From assembly GCA_032622095.1 (NCBI GenBank), contig CP136061.1, forward strand, positions 22,260,991 to 22,324,990: DNA of 64,000 nt. Direction: 5' to 3'. The position numbers and the translations under genes are program-made. The stretch is from Siphonodentalium dalli (taxonomy: Eukaryota > Mollusca > Scaphopoda > Gadilida > Siphonodentaliidae). Within the stretch, counting starts at the first letter, position 1; each line of letters opens with the position of its first letter. Below the pieces are notes generated by a model. It was not told where the DNA came from. It did no database searches and worked only from the letters and a program-made list of their open reading frames with translations. Below are positions 54,419 to 64,000 of this stretch, in pieces.

Positions 54419-55995
54419 ACGTGCATGCTACAGTATGCATGATGTGGTATCTTTAGGGCACTATACTAGACTATATACGTGCATGCTACAGTATGCATGA
54501 TGTGGTATCTTTAGGGCACACTAGACTATATACGTGCATGCTACAGTATGCATGATGTGGTATCTTTAGGGCACACTAGACTATATACGTGCATGCTACA
54601 GTATGCACGATGTGGTATCTTTAGGGCACACTAGACTATATACGTGCATGCTACAGTATGCATGATGTGGTATCTTTAGGGCACACTAGACTATATACGT
54701 GCATGCTACAGTATGCATGATGTGGTATCTTTAGGGCACACTAGACTATATACGTGCATGCTACAGTATGCATGATGTGGTATCTTTAGGGCACACTAGA
54801 CTATATACGTGCATGCTACAGTATGCATGATGTGGTATCTTTAGGGCACACTAGACTATATACGTGCATGCTACAGTATGCATGATGTGGTATCTTTAGG
54901 GCACAATAGACTATATACGTGCATGCTACAGTATGCATGATGTGGTATCTTTAGGGCACACTAGACTATATACGTGCATGCTACAGTATGCATGATGTGG
55001 TATCTTTAGGGCACACTAGACTATATACGTGCATGCTACAGTATGCATGATGTGGTATCTTTAGGGCACACTAGACTACATACGTGCATGCTACAGTATG
55101 CATGATGTGGTGGCCTTTAGGGCACACTATACTATATACGTGCATGCTACAGTATGCATGATGTGGTATCTTTAGGGCACACTAGACTATATACGTGCAT
55201 GCTACAGTATGCATGATGTGGTATCTTTAGGGCACACTAGACTATATACGTGCATGCTACAGTATGCATGATGTGGTGGCCTTTAGGGCACACTAGACTA
55301 TATACGTGCATGCTACAGTATGCACGATGTGGTATCTTTAGGGCACACTAGACTATATACGTGCATGCTACAGTATGCATGATGTGGTATCTTTAGGGCA
55401 CACTAGACTATATACGTGCATGCTACAGTATGCATGATGTGGTATCTTTAGGGCACACTAGACTATATACGTGCATGCTACAGTATGCATGATGTGGTAT
55501 CTTTAGGGCACTATACTAGACTATATACGTGCATGCTACAGTATGCATGATGTGGTATATTTAGGGCACACTAGACTATATACGTGCATGCTACAGTATG
55601 CATGATGTGGTATCTTTAGGGCACACTAGACTATATACGTGCATGCTACAGTATGCATGATGTGGTATCTTTAGGGCACACTAGACTATATACGTGCATG
55701 CTACAGTATGCATGATGTGGTATCTTTAGGGCACACTAGACTATATACGTGCATGCTACAGTATGCATGATGTGGTATCTTTAGGGCACGCTAGACTATA
55801 TACGTGCATGCTACAGTATGCATGATGTGGTATCTTTAGGGCACACTAGACTATATACGTGCATGCTACAGTATGCATGATGTGGTATCTTTAGGGCACA
55901 TTAGACTATATACGTGCATGCTACAGTATGCATGATGTGGTATCTTTAGGGCACACTAGACTATATACGTGCATGCTACAGTATGCATGATGTGG
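54419..55995. repeat. 55-bp tandem array C, about 28 units
   Basis: Each unit holds 26 bp of array B (ATCTTTAGGGCACACTAGAC + TATATA) plus a new 29-bp block (CGTGCATGCTACAGTATGCA + TGATGTGGT) that is partly palindromic (TGCAT…ATGCA). Variants include 'GGCACTATACTAGAC' (54457, 55508) and 'GGCCTTTAGGGC' (55112, 55278). The array stops at 'GATGTGGTGGCC' near 55997. Confidence 0.97.
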
Positions 55996-56111
55996 TGGCC
56001 TTTTCCGTTTTAGAAGAAAAAAACTCAAAAGTACCGAAAAAGGCGATGTATTCACTCAGGGAGGGTATCCATATACGGTCCACACAAGTTACTTTATGTA
56101 ATTCACATGTT

Positions 56112-56345
56112 AAGCGGACATGGCTCATTAGAGTACAAATTGTTCTACGTAAATTGAAAGGAGGTATAACATAGGCTGACAGATATACTAACTACTGATA
56201 TGCTGGTTTCGTATATGCTCTAAAAATACGTTCAATAGTCACAGCCACTTGCCAGAAATGAAACTAACGCTATTTCTACCATATACTGCTGTTCGAGTCG
56301 GGTTTACACAGAACTGTCTTTCGCCATACATAAGTTGATAAACGG
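56112..56345 (+). repeat. Dispersed repeat Y, copy 3 (partial)
   Basis: Aligns with the left part of Y ('GCGGACATGG', 'GGAGGTATAACATA', 'TTCTACCATATACTG'). It lies just right of array C. Confidence 0.6.
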
Positions 56346-56426
56346 AAAGGCGTTATGGTCCTCCATTCTGACTTGCCACTGTCAATCCGGAGGGCTAGGT
56401 GTGATGTTCGCTGACACTGTCAGATG

Positions 56427-56797
56427 CAGGGGCGCCTGAAGAGGGGGCAGAGGGGCAGCTGACCCCCCTGCCCTTGACCAAGGGGGGCGAGCGGGGGCAG
56501 GACTTGCCCTTTTTCTGGAGACAGAAAATGCTTTTTGTGTGTTTAATCTCGTGTTTTTATAGTAAAATGTGACTTTTTTGGTCCAAATACCACCAATTTC
56601 ACAAGGAATATTAATTTGTTGTCAATTTTATCACAATACGGCCATAAAAACCGACAAATACCTTTAAAATAGGTATTTTTGCCACAATGAATTTATGGTT
56701 ATTTTCCCGAGTTTGCAGAGAAAATGCCCTTTTTTGCGGAAAAGTGCCCTTTTTGTAGGCTCTGCCCCCCTGCCCTTGGATGCTTCCGGCGCCCCTG
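56427..56797. mobile_element. hAT-like MITE (371 bp) with perfect 8-bp TSD
   Basis: TIRs CAGGGGCGCCTGAAG and, inverted, CAGGGGCGCCGGAAG. Flanks GTCAGATG on both sides (56419-56426 and 56798-56805). The interior has 'TGCCCTTTTT' repeats. No transposase. Confidence 0.92.
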
Positions 56798-56805
56798 GTC
56801 AGATG

Positions 56806-57053
56806 TGTCACCTGGTCATACACCAACTTACCTATCGAACAATTAAGTACAGTCTTGGTACCACAGGCTGGGACATACAAGCCAGGAGATGTAACATGTG
56901 ACGTGCTTATACAACTCAATGAATTATTCAACTAAACACATTCTAATGCGCGCACATAAACTAAGCCCTTGTTGAGTTCACTGTTTGAGGTGTTCAATGG
57001 AATTTAGACAATTTGAAGGCGGGACCATGAGGTCACTATCATCGATGCATGTT
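56806..57053. other. Unassigned DNA
   Basis: Nothing recognised. Confidence 0.4.
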
Positions 57054-57310
57054 TTAACCGTTCGATGACTGGAGCTTCCTGATTATTTTGCGAAAGACCT
57101 GTGCAAATTCGCATTCTCTTTCATACGCCCATGTGGCTCCTCGCATATATATAAGATAATGCATTGGCATAACAATATTTACCTTGATCTTGTAAGCCAG
57201 CGCATTCTCTTATATATGCGAGGCTCCATATGGGAGACTCGCATATATAAGAGAATGCACTGGCACGGGGTCTTTAATGCTGCACAAGCGGAGCTCCCGT
57301 CATGGAATCG
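57054..57310. mobile_element. Family P2 TTAA palindrome element
   Basis: TTAACCGTTCGATGACTGG at the left and 'GGAGCTCCCGTCATGGAATCG' (read as two blocks, GGAGCTCC and CGTCATGG) at the right. A complete palindrome 'CTCTTATATATGCGAGG…' lies at 57199-57259 and a damaged one at 57110-57166. The right TTAA is not preserved. Confidence 0.65.
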
Positions 57311-57429
57311 ATGTATGTTTAAATTATTTTTATTATAAATGTATCTCCCACTCAGTTATTCATATATGCATTGCTCATCTGGAGGGGTTTTCACGAAACA
57401 TTTAAGATACATAATACGAATTCGCGCTC

Positions 57430-57525
57430 CTAAATTACTATTTCTTTGGATTCCGGGTCAAAACACATTTGATTCGAGTCGAGGAACCTACCCATCAACG
57501 CTCAGAGTGATCAGATATCGTTTTT
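57430..57525. repeat. Dispersed fragment shared with 13545-13645
   Basis: Shared blocks are 'ATTACTATTTCTTTGG' and 'TTTGATTCGAGTCGAGGAAC'. Confidence 0.6.
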
Positions 57526-57844
57526 TTTTTAATCTGTTATTTTTCACCATCTGGAATATTTGTCGGCCTAGCAAATATTCGACGAGCTGACCGACATACT
57601 CTCGATGCCAAATGCGTTGTACAAAATGTTGATATATAACACGTTTTGGAAAATTTTATACTAGAGTTGACGAACAGTGGTTAGCATTATTTTGTGGTAA
57701 TTAATCTATTCTGATAAATAAAGCGTCATTTGAAGAAATGTTGACGTTGGAATCTGAGGAGACGGGGACCATCGAATCGGATTGCGTACCTTTAAGCAGA
57801 CGACCGTTATTAATACTGCAGAAGGAGTCCAATTTATTGAAGAG

Positions 57845-57945
57845 ATATGTTCAGATAATAATTTCAACATATACGACGTATTGAACTTATTATCTGAATA
57901 TTTCCTGTGGTAACCACTCATCAACGAGTACTTAAATTAGTAAAG
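57845..57945. repeat. Hairpin repeat 'TCAGATAATAA', copy 1
   Basis: ATATGTTCAGATAATAA pairs with TTATTATCTGAATAT; followed by 'ACTCATCAACGAGTACTTA'. A related hairpin is at 58521. Confidence 0.7.
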
Positions 57946-58025
57946 AAAGGGATAGCACTTTGTAATTATGTAATCTAATGTAATATAAATGTATGTTCAG
58001 GAAATACAGGCAGACGACATCCATA

Positions 58026-58508
58026 TTAAAGGCACGTGAGGCCTTAATTGTCGAAAATATTCATATTTGTTCCAACACCGTAAACAGAAAAAACATTAAA
58101 ACGCATACAGTTTCGTTCATATATACCATGACCATCGCATAAACAGCATGTTATCATAAATACCTACTATATTTTACCTAAGCAAGAGCCTGATTGGGTT
58201 ACAGGGGACAGCATAATGCTACTGGCTAATCACACACAAATGGCATAAACGCTCTTTATTAGTACCATATAAGGAATTCACTAACAAAGAACGCTCTTTA
58301 TGTTTACCATCATAATATAACTTTGTTATGCTTTTGTTTACATAAAAATGGTTAAACATATGAGAATAACATACTGTTTATGCGATATTTCTTATTTATA
58401 TACGGACAAAGTCTGTCTACATTTTGATGTTCTTCTGTTTGTGGCGGTTTTTGACGGGTGGAAATATTTTCACAGGATACCCACCGCCAAGGCCAACCGT
58501 ACCTTTAA
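58026..58508. mobile_element. Family P3 TTAA MITE
   Basis: TTAA-AGGCACGTGAGGCC at 58026 and CCAACCGTACCT-TTAA at 58508. It retains a longer left arm ('CGTTCATATATACCATGACC…ATCGCATAAACAGC') that pairs with the right arm, so it looks closer to full length than the copies in the tandem duplication. Confidence 0.8.
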
Positions 58509-58520
58509 TCGACAGGAAAT

Positions 58521-58605
58521 GGTCAGATAATAAGTTCAACACACGGCCGCAACTTATTATCTGATCACTTCTTAAGGAAATACTCATCGATGAGTATTTA
58601 GCAAA
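58521..58605. repeat. Hairpin repeat 'TCAGATAATAA', copy 2
   Basis: GGTCAGATAATAAGTT pairs with AACTTATTATCTGATC, then 'ACTCATCGATGAGTATTTAG', paralleling copy 1 at 57845. The P3 MITE lies between the two. Confidence 0.7.
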
Positions 58606-59325
58606 GAATAGTTAACATCAGGGGAATTTCTGTGATTCACGATCTATTATGCACCTAATCATCGGAAGAGGATTGGGGTGCCATATATAGTCGAGCATCG
58701 GATCGGATTTCGTTGCCCTTTGGACTTTGGGTTTGGTGATATGCAAGCTTGGTGGAAAGGATAACCCATATACTACGAATTTCGTAATATTTATTATTTA
58801 TCAGAGTATGTGTTGGTATAGACCATGGTCAAGACCATTCGAATTTCGACCGAATTTGACATGCTGGCCATTTGCATTTATAAGCATAGGTCACTGACTG
58901 AAATCGAATCACGAAATTAGTGACTCGGACGTTTTCGTCTAATTTACATCTTGACGTCACCCGTTTGAACTTGTAGTTCGCAACATGCCTAAGATCTAAA
59001 AACGTGTAGCTTTGGCGCAATAAACTCACATGACTTTTCCAACCAACCGCATCTCCATAGCGTTACCATAGTAACACAAGTTACAAGTACGAGCGTCTAA
59101 TACTGGTTAATGATAGGGATTGAATAGAAATATACACATGTTTATGGCTGTCTATTGCATCATGATCTGGATTGAGGTTACGGTAAAACTGTTTTGAATA
59201 TGACTCATGGTGTCAGCTCATGAAGAACCCGGATCTAAAAAGAACTCTGATTTCATTCTATTATCAGCACGAATCTCAAATGTTACACGAGAGTAGATGA
59301 GAGTACACGAGAGTAGAACTGCAAA
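58606..59325. other. Unassigned DNA
   Basis: No gene recognised. 'GAGAGTAGATGAGAGTACAC' near 59289 is a short tandem duplication. Confidence 0.4.
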
Positions 59326-59437
59326 TGGAATGGGCTAAGTGTGTGTACCGCGTCTAATGGAATGGGTTACGTGTGTGTACCGCGTCTAATGGAATGGGCT
59401 TCGTGTGTACACCGCGTCTAATGGAATGGGGGTCATG
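59326..59437. repeat. 32-bp tandem repeat, about 3.5 units
   Basis: The unit is GAATGGGCTAMGTGTGTGTA then CCGCGTCTAATG, with units near 59329, 59361 and 59393. Confidence 0.9.
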
Positions 59438-59479
59438 TGTATGTATACCCACGCACACTGGCTGACGCAACTCACAACA

Positions 59480-59892
59480 TTGGTAGTTAAAGCCAAGTGG
59501 GCGATGCAAAATACACCTATAATATTCGCTTTTGAATTTTTCTCGGTATCGAAATAGGTCGATAAATAGTTGAACTACTTTTCTACGAGCATTATGTGTC
59601 ACATAAAGACGTATGGAAGTCATAAAAAAATACAACGCTGAACACGAAAACCGTTATTTGCACGGCATGGAACAGAAAAGAGCGTTCCGTGTTAGTCTAT
59701 GCCTGATATGGTAGAAATAAAGAGGGTTTTCTCACTTCTGTGCGGATAATTGAAAACAGCTGGAAAATGGCTGTGACAATGGAAAGTATTTTTCGGAGCA
59801 TATTTCGTGTATTTGTCTACCTCTCTTATACCTCCTTCAAAATTACGTAGACAGATTTGGAAGCTCGACTATACCATGTCCATTTAAGGTGG
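59480..59892 (-). repeat. Dispersed repeat Y, copy 4 (inverted)
   Basis: The best preserved Y copy: it spans both limits seen in the others, from 'AGCCAAGTGGGCGATGC' to 'TCGACTATACCATGTCCATT'. No ORF of note. Confidence 0.75.
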
Positions 59893-60394
59893 TACTGAGT
59901 AACCAATAATTCCAATTATTGTAATAGATATTTAACGTTAAATCTTATGGTATTTTTTTGTAATAGAGAATTGACGTTAAAGTTTATGTGTCAATTTTTA
60001 TTTTTATTCAATCAGATTAATAGCGAAATTATCGATGATATTTTAGTTAGGGATCTTTCGGTCAATTTAGTTAAGTGGGGTTCTCTAGTGCTATTTAGGC
60101 ATGCGTCTTGGTGAACTTTACTATAGAGTTAATAACTCCCAAACACGCCACCCTTCTTTATTATGAAGACACGCCCGTTGAGATGATATATCCATGCAAT
60201 ACATAATAATTAACAAGTCACATTACAGTGAAATCTTCTGTTCCATTCTTTGCACAATAGTTCAATTTACAAAGTGCCTCTTTATTATCATTCCAAGGTG
60301 CAATTTGATTAATCAGTTATGATACACATCTTGGCAATTAATATAGTTTTATTAGGATATATATTGGGCAACTAAGACACAATTCCACGAAAAT
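59893..60394. other. Unassigned AT-rich DNA
   Basis: No gene recognised. Confidence 0.4.
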
Positions 60395-61040
60395 ACACGT
60401 AATGCATTTAGAGTACAACAACCCTATGGAAAACTACTACATGACTCATCGGAATGCGAGAAAGACCTAAGTATATACGTTGATAACAAACTTTCATTCG
60501 ATCAACAACATATATGAAACTGTGCTAAAGGCACAAGAATGATACAAATAATCAAAAGGTCTTTCACATTACTAGATAAAGAAACTTTTGTGCGAAACAC
60601 GGAAGTAGGATCTGGAGTCCACTCTATAAGACATATTCCATTGTCATCGAAAAAGTTCAAAGGCGGGCGACAAAACTTGTACCGGAACTAGGATACTCCG
60701 ACTACAAAACACGCATGGTTACTATATGATTAATGTTCCTGATATATCGACGCATGGTTACTACAGGATTAATGTCCCTGATATATCGACGTTTCGGGAA
60801 CGATACTATAGAAACTTACAAACTATGTCACAATGTTTATAACATCAAGTGCATGAGACCATACCAGGGTACGTCCAGACGAATGTAGAATATTGTATAA
60901 GTATTGTCGCACGGAATTACGAAGAAACTTCTTCAGCAATAGGGTGGCAAAAGCGTGCCATTCGTTGTCGGACTTTGTCGTAGAAGCTGAAACGATTTGA
61001 TTTAAAAATGAGACTCGAAGCAAGATTCTATACATACAAT
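60395..61040 (+). pseudogene. Decayed CR1/L2-like LINE reverse transcriptase tail
   Basis: In changing plus-strand frames the translation gives 'SSECEKDLSIYVDNKLSFDQ', 'RSFTLLDKETFVRN', then after a gap 'KVQRRATKLVPEL'-like residues ('KFKGGRQNLY' in a shifted frame) and finally 'RNFFSNRVAKACHSLSDFVV' in a third frame. This is the order of the post-catalytic RT region of CR1/L2 elements up to the usual 'FFSNRVV-WNSLP--VV-A' block. Several stops and shifts, and a 39-bp tandem duplication ('ACGCATGGTTACTA' at 60712 and 60751), break it. Confidence 0.7.
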
Positions 61041-61562
61041 ATGACTGATAAGTGAAGCCGATACGGATGTAGACTATATACAGATATATGCATTGTATAT
61101 ATATGGACGATGTATTCAAATGTGTCCACAAATGATGATGATACAGTTTCATTCATGGACGACGGGATAAACATATTCCACCGAGATACGAGACATTTGT
61201 GACCAAACAGTGATCACTCTTCGATATAAAATCGTTTTTACTCAGCCTTGAATAAAAGTCCCCTTTTATCCCACAATTCGTTGAGCATGGAACTACAATT
61301 CTCTAAATTTGATAAAATTGTGAATAGCAGACATAGTTATTTGTTTTCAGCTCCCATTTGATAACAATATTGCAACGGTATCATAACCGCTTAATGTAAC
61401 AAAAACACGTCACATAAAAAATACGCGGCGAAATGAATATTACCAACATAGTATTGATAACATTTGAACCGTCTAAATATATATTAGCTCATAATTGTTA
61501 TCTGTATATCTTTATTTCCTCCATTCACGGAGAGTTATGAATAATAAATTGACAAAATGAAT
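61041..61562. other. Unassigned AT-rich DNA
   Basis: No gene recognised. Confidence 0.4.
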
Positions 61563-61639
61563 TCATATAATACAAGAACAGTAAACATATATACAGTGGA
61601 CATAACAACAAAGAATAGTCGCCAAGAGCTCAGCAAGCA

Positions 61640-61930
61640 TACGCACACACGCATACACCATGCATATATTGATACGTAGAGACACCAATCGTACATACTC
61701 GCACGCCCTCATACACGCAACTCCCACACTAATACATGCAATGTGCAAGCGCACATATATATACCCATACTCCCACACAGACATATATTCATACACGCAT
61801 GAAACATACATGCACTACTCATATATGTACTCACACGCCACGCTGCTATATATACAGCGCGTAGACATACATACAGCGCACAGACGCATGGCCCATCGTC
61901 AGTGATGACACACACCAGCACACACGCATA
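61640..61930. repeat. ACACAY/CATACA-rich low-complexity tract
   Basis: A degenerate run of CATACAC, ACACGCA and ATATATAC units. It explains the overlapping Thr/His/Tyr-rich frames on both strands. Confidence 0.85.
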
Positions 61931-62574
61931 ACCGACCACCCGACTTTTTTACATTGACTTCAACCAAGGCTAACCGTTTAAGGCGCGTCGTACGCTCTGG
62001 GGACAGTAAGTCACCACTGTTTTGAAAGACATGGCAACAATAACTAGGAAGTAACTGCGGAGGTGTGGTTAACTCCAGTTTGAGTTTCGTCACTTGTTAG
62101 TGTGTTCATGCTATATATGGTGACATTGATTAAAAGCGTTTGATACACACGTCTTGACAGTTGAAAACAGCTGATGCATTTCTATGACTTTGGCTATTTT
62201 TTCCTGCTATGTATAAATTACGTGAATTGCTCTATATATGTTTATTCTCTCCTCCAATATACATGGTACAGAGACATATTACAATAACAATACCTACCCC
62301 CTGTCACGTGCGGATAACAATTTATATTAAATGGTAATGCATATTTACTTAAAATGTACGTTAGTTATAGACGATTCTTTGCATGAACTTCATAACATTT
62401 GCATGTGTGTGTTATCAGGAAGTGACAGGGGATTTGACAAAAAAGCATAAGCAGTGTAAGTGTATCGGTTTTTGACAGGTTTCAGGCTGCCTCCTGACAG
62501 GTGGTTGCTACCTGTTCCTGTTTCAACCCGGAGAACAGGTAGCCGTTGCTAATATACATCTGATCATACTACGC
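61931..62574. other. Unassigned DNA
   Basis: A short inverted pair around 'ACAGGTAGCAACC'/'GAACAGGTAGCCG' lies near 62497-62545. No gene recognised. Confidence 0.4.
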
Positions 62575-62675
62575 TCTAGTGCGATTCTAAGCAGATTATC
62601 TAACTAAAATATGTTTTATATTATATTAGCAGATAATGTGCGGGTTTTCGGAAGAACACGCTCAATTACAATTAG
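62575..62675 (-). mobile_element. Family X MITE, right-end fragment
   Basis: 'TAGTGCGATTCTAAGCAGAT' to 'CAGATAATGTGCGGGTTTTC' and GAAGAACACGCT; only the last 100 bp of the element remain. Confidence 0.6.
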
Positions 62676-62997
62676 GGCACGTTTCCAGCATAATTTACGA
62701 TCTATAAAATCGGCCCTTAGAAATTAAAAAATAAATTATTTTTGTTAAAGATTTTTTTGGGTTGAATTTTTTTTGGGTATGCTTAAGCATGCTATAGCAA
62801 ATTTAAAAACAAACTGGATAAAACCTTAGGGGCATGTTATAACTCAAAACTATCACCAAGTATTCATAGTAATAATTTTGATGACCATGAAAAACGTAAG
62901 ATTCCCTGGCACTAAACCTACAAAATAAGTCTGTTAAAGAATATAAGAAAAAATTATTAAAATTGTAAAAAATAATAACAAATGATAAAAATTTGTT

Positions 62998-63074
62998 AGG
63001 CCAATGCATTCTCTTATATATGCGAGGCGACCTATGGTCGACTCGCATATATAAGTGAATGCATTGGCACAGGG
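62998..63074. mobile_element. Solo P1 palindrome fragment
   Basis: One 69-nt palindrome of the right-hand type with CACAGGG after it, preceded by a diverged AT-rich spacer ('AAAGAATATAAGAAAAA'). Both TIRs are missing. Confidence 0.7.
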
Positions 63075-63159
63075 TATATGGTATAAATTGTTCTTGAACA
63101 TCAGTTTTCTTATGGATTCATGTAATGTACTCTACTTGACGAGTCATTGTAACTCTTGT

Positions 63160-63559
63160 TTAACCCTTTACCCAACAAACCGGCCAAAAACGCCCAAATA
63201 AAGCTTCAACAGCCTGAAATATCTTCGGTCTGTCTCAATAACACCATACAAATATGGATATCATTGGAACCGGCTCATTGACCACATTGTGATGGTTACA
63301 GTTATTCCCTGTGCCAATGCATTCTCTTATATATGCGAGTCGACCATAGGTCGCCTCGCATATATAAGAGAATGCATTGGCCTAAAAAAAAACTTTTTTT
63401 AACACTTTTTACCATTTTTTCTTACATTCTTTAACAATTTTATAATTTTTAATGTGTTAAGCCAATGCATTCTCTTATATATGCGAGGCGACCTATGGTC
63501 GACTCGCATATATAAGAGAATGCATTGGCACAGGGCCCTTCTGTTGGGTAAAGGGTTAA
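63160..63559. mobile_element. Family P1 TTAA MITE, copy 4 (reverse orientation)
   Basis: TTAACCCTTTACCCAACA at 63160 and TTGGGTAAAGGGTTAA ending 63559; both palindromes are intact (about 63314-63382 and 63461-63529). Confidence 0.9.
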
Positions 63560-63954
63560 TGACCCGGTCTGATATAATGTGATTTAAATACATACGCTGT
63601 CCAACCTATATAGGAGTGCATAACACATATAGAAATTAGTTATGCATGGAATTGTAATTCCCAAAACATTTGTAAACAGGAAAACACGTGACTAGTTCTC
63701 AGTGTTTAGGAAAATGTTGTTTATCAACTAACGGCTTTGGCTCGTGACCCCAGGCTGCGAGGAAGATATCAACGGCAACGGTAACCAACTCGATTACCGA
63801 GACAGACTGAAACACGGAATCAAGAATTTGATGCTGTTAATGCTATGAACACAGGCAAATGGGAAGTTCCCTTCACACACAGATACAAAACATGGACCCT
63901 GATTTGTATACATGTGACCCGCCATATCAAATCCAGTCGGAAGTCGGGATTTTT
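63560..63954. other. Unassigned DNA
   Basis: No gene recognised. Confidence 0.4.
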
Positions 63955-63957
63955 TTT

Positions 63958-64000
63958 ACCCTGTGCCAATGCATTCTCTTATATATGCGAGTCGACCATA
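63958..64000. mobile_element. Start of another P1 palindrome, cut by the window end
   Basis: 'ACCCTGTGCCAATGCATTC' followed by the left half of the palindrome. It lacks the usual TIR on the left, so it is at least left-truncated. Confidence 0.7.

Noticed and set aside
53299-55995. CRISPR-like arrays of 29-bp repeats
   Set aside because: Repeats are contiguous with no unique spacers, the context is animal transposon DNA, and no cas-like genes exist. They are satellites.
61563-61939. Overlapping ORFs of 76-82 codons on both strands
   Set aside because: They are low-complexity translations of the CATACA/ACACGC tract.

Overview
This window looks like intergenic, repeat-dense DNA from an invertebrate animal, probably a lophotrochozoan and most likely a mollusc. 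The evidence is non-LTR retrotransposons with jockey/CR1-like domains, PIF/Harbinger, hAT, Tc1/mariner-like and TTAA-targeting DNA transposon remnants, a Helitron-type end, and 'GGGCCATAACTCTGG'-type repeats that I associate with bivalve genomes. The species call is inference. I see no rRNA, no convincing tRNA, no CRISPR array, no operon and no host gene with a recognisable exon chain. Almost everything I can explain is mobile-element debris or tandem repeat.

Layout. 1-8.7 kb: a Helitron-type 3' end, a long-TIR element of family D, two large foldback elements (4934-5731 and 6311-7300) and unassigned AT-rich DNA. 8.7-12.8 kb: one end of a Harbinger-like element with a Myb/SANT-like ORF abuts a 5'-truncated LINE with a long RT ORF and broken endonuclease region. 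14.3-17.5 kb: decayed coding remnants (CR1-like RT tail, an unnamed repetitive transposon-type protein, another RT fragment). 17.6-26.6 kb: a near-identical 4.52-kb tandem duplication with junctions next to family X elements. 26.7-38 kb: nested MITEs, a full-length 2.4-kb Harbinger derivative whose Myb ORF position holds a GC-rich repeat array, a coiled-coil exon-like fragment, and a dispersed repeat (H) interrupted by two dated insertions. 38.1-38.7 kb: an 8-bp satellite. 40-52 kb: more MITEs, hairpins, a pair of TA-flanked MITEs and a hAT element with an 8-bp target-site duplication. 52-56 kb: three tandem arrays (29, 29 and 55 bp) among copies of dispersed repeat Y. 56-64 kb: another hAT element, further MITEs and a decayed LINE tail.

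Family names used here are mine. P1: TTAA-flanked, TIR CCCTTTACCCAACA, carrying two 69-nt palindromes. P2: TTAA-flanked, TIR CCTTCCATGACTGGAGC, with a related palindrome. P3: TTAA-flanked, TIR AGGCACG/AGGTACG. X: about 360 bp, TIR near CAGCCTGTTCTCCC, with an inner hairpin. D: about 500 bp, TIR AGATCATGCCATGAATCTC. H: a dispersed repeat with an uninterrupted copy at 49640-50062. Y: a dispersed repeat around the 52-60 kb satellites.

Nothing here forms a working pathway. The strongest signals are structural: a shared TATATAAG palindrome in different TTAA elements, empty-site comparisons that prove individual insertions, the Harbinger derivative with replaced coding region, and the 29/55-bp satellite series. 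All coordinates were read by eye, so repeat boundaries may be off by a few bases.
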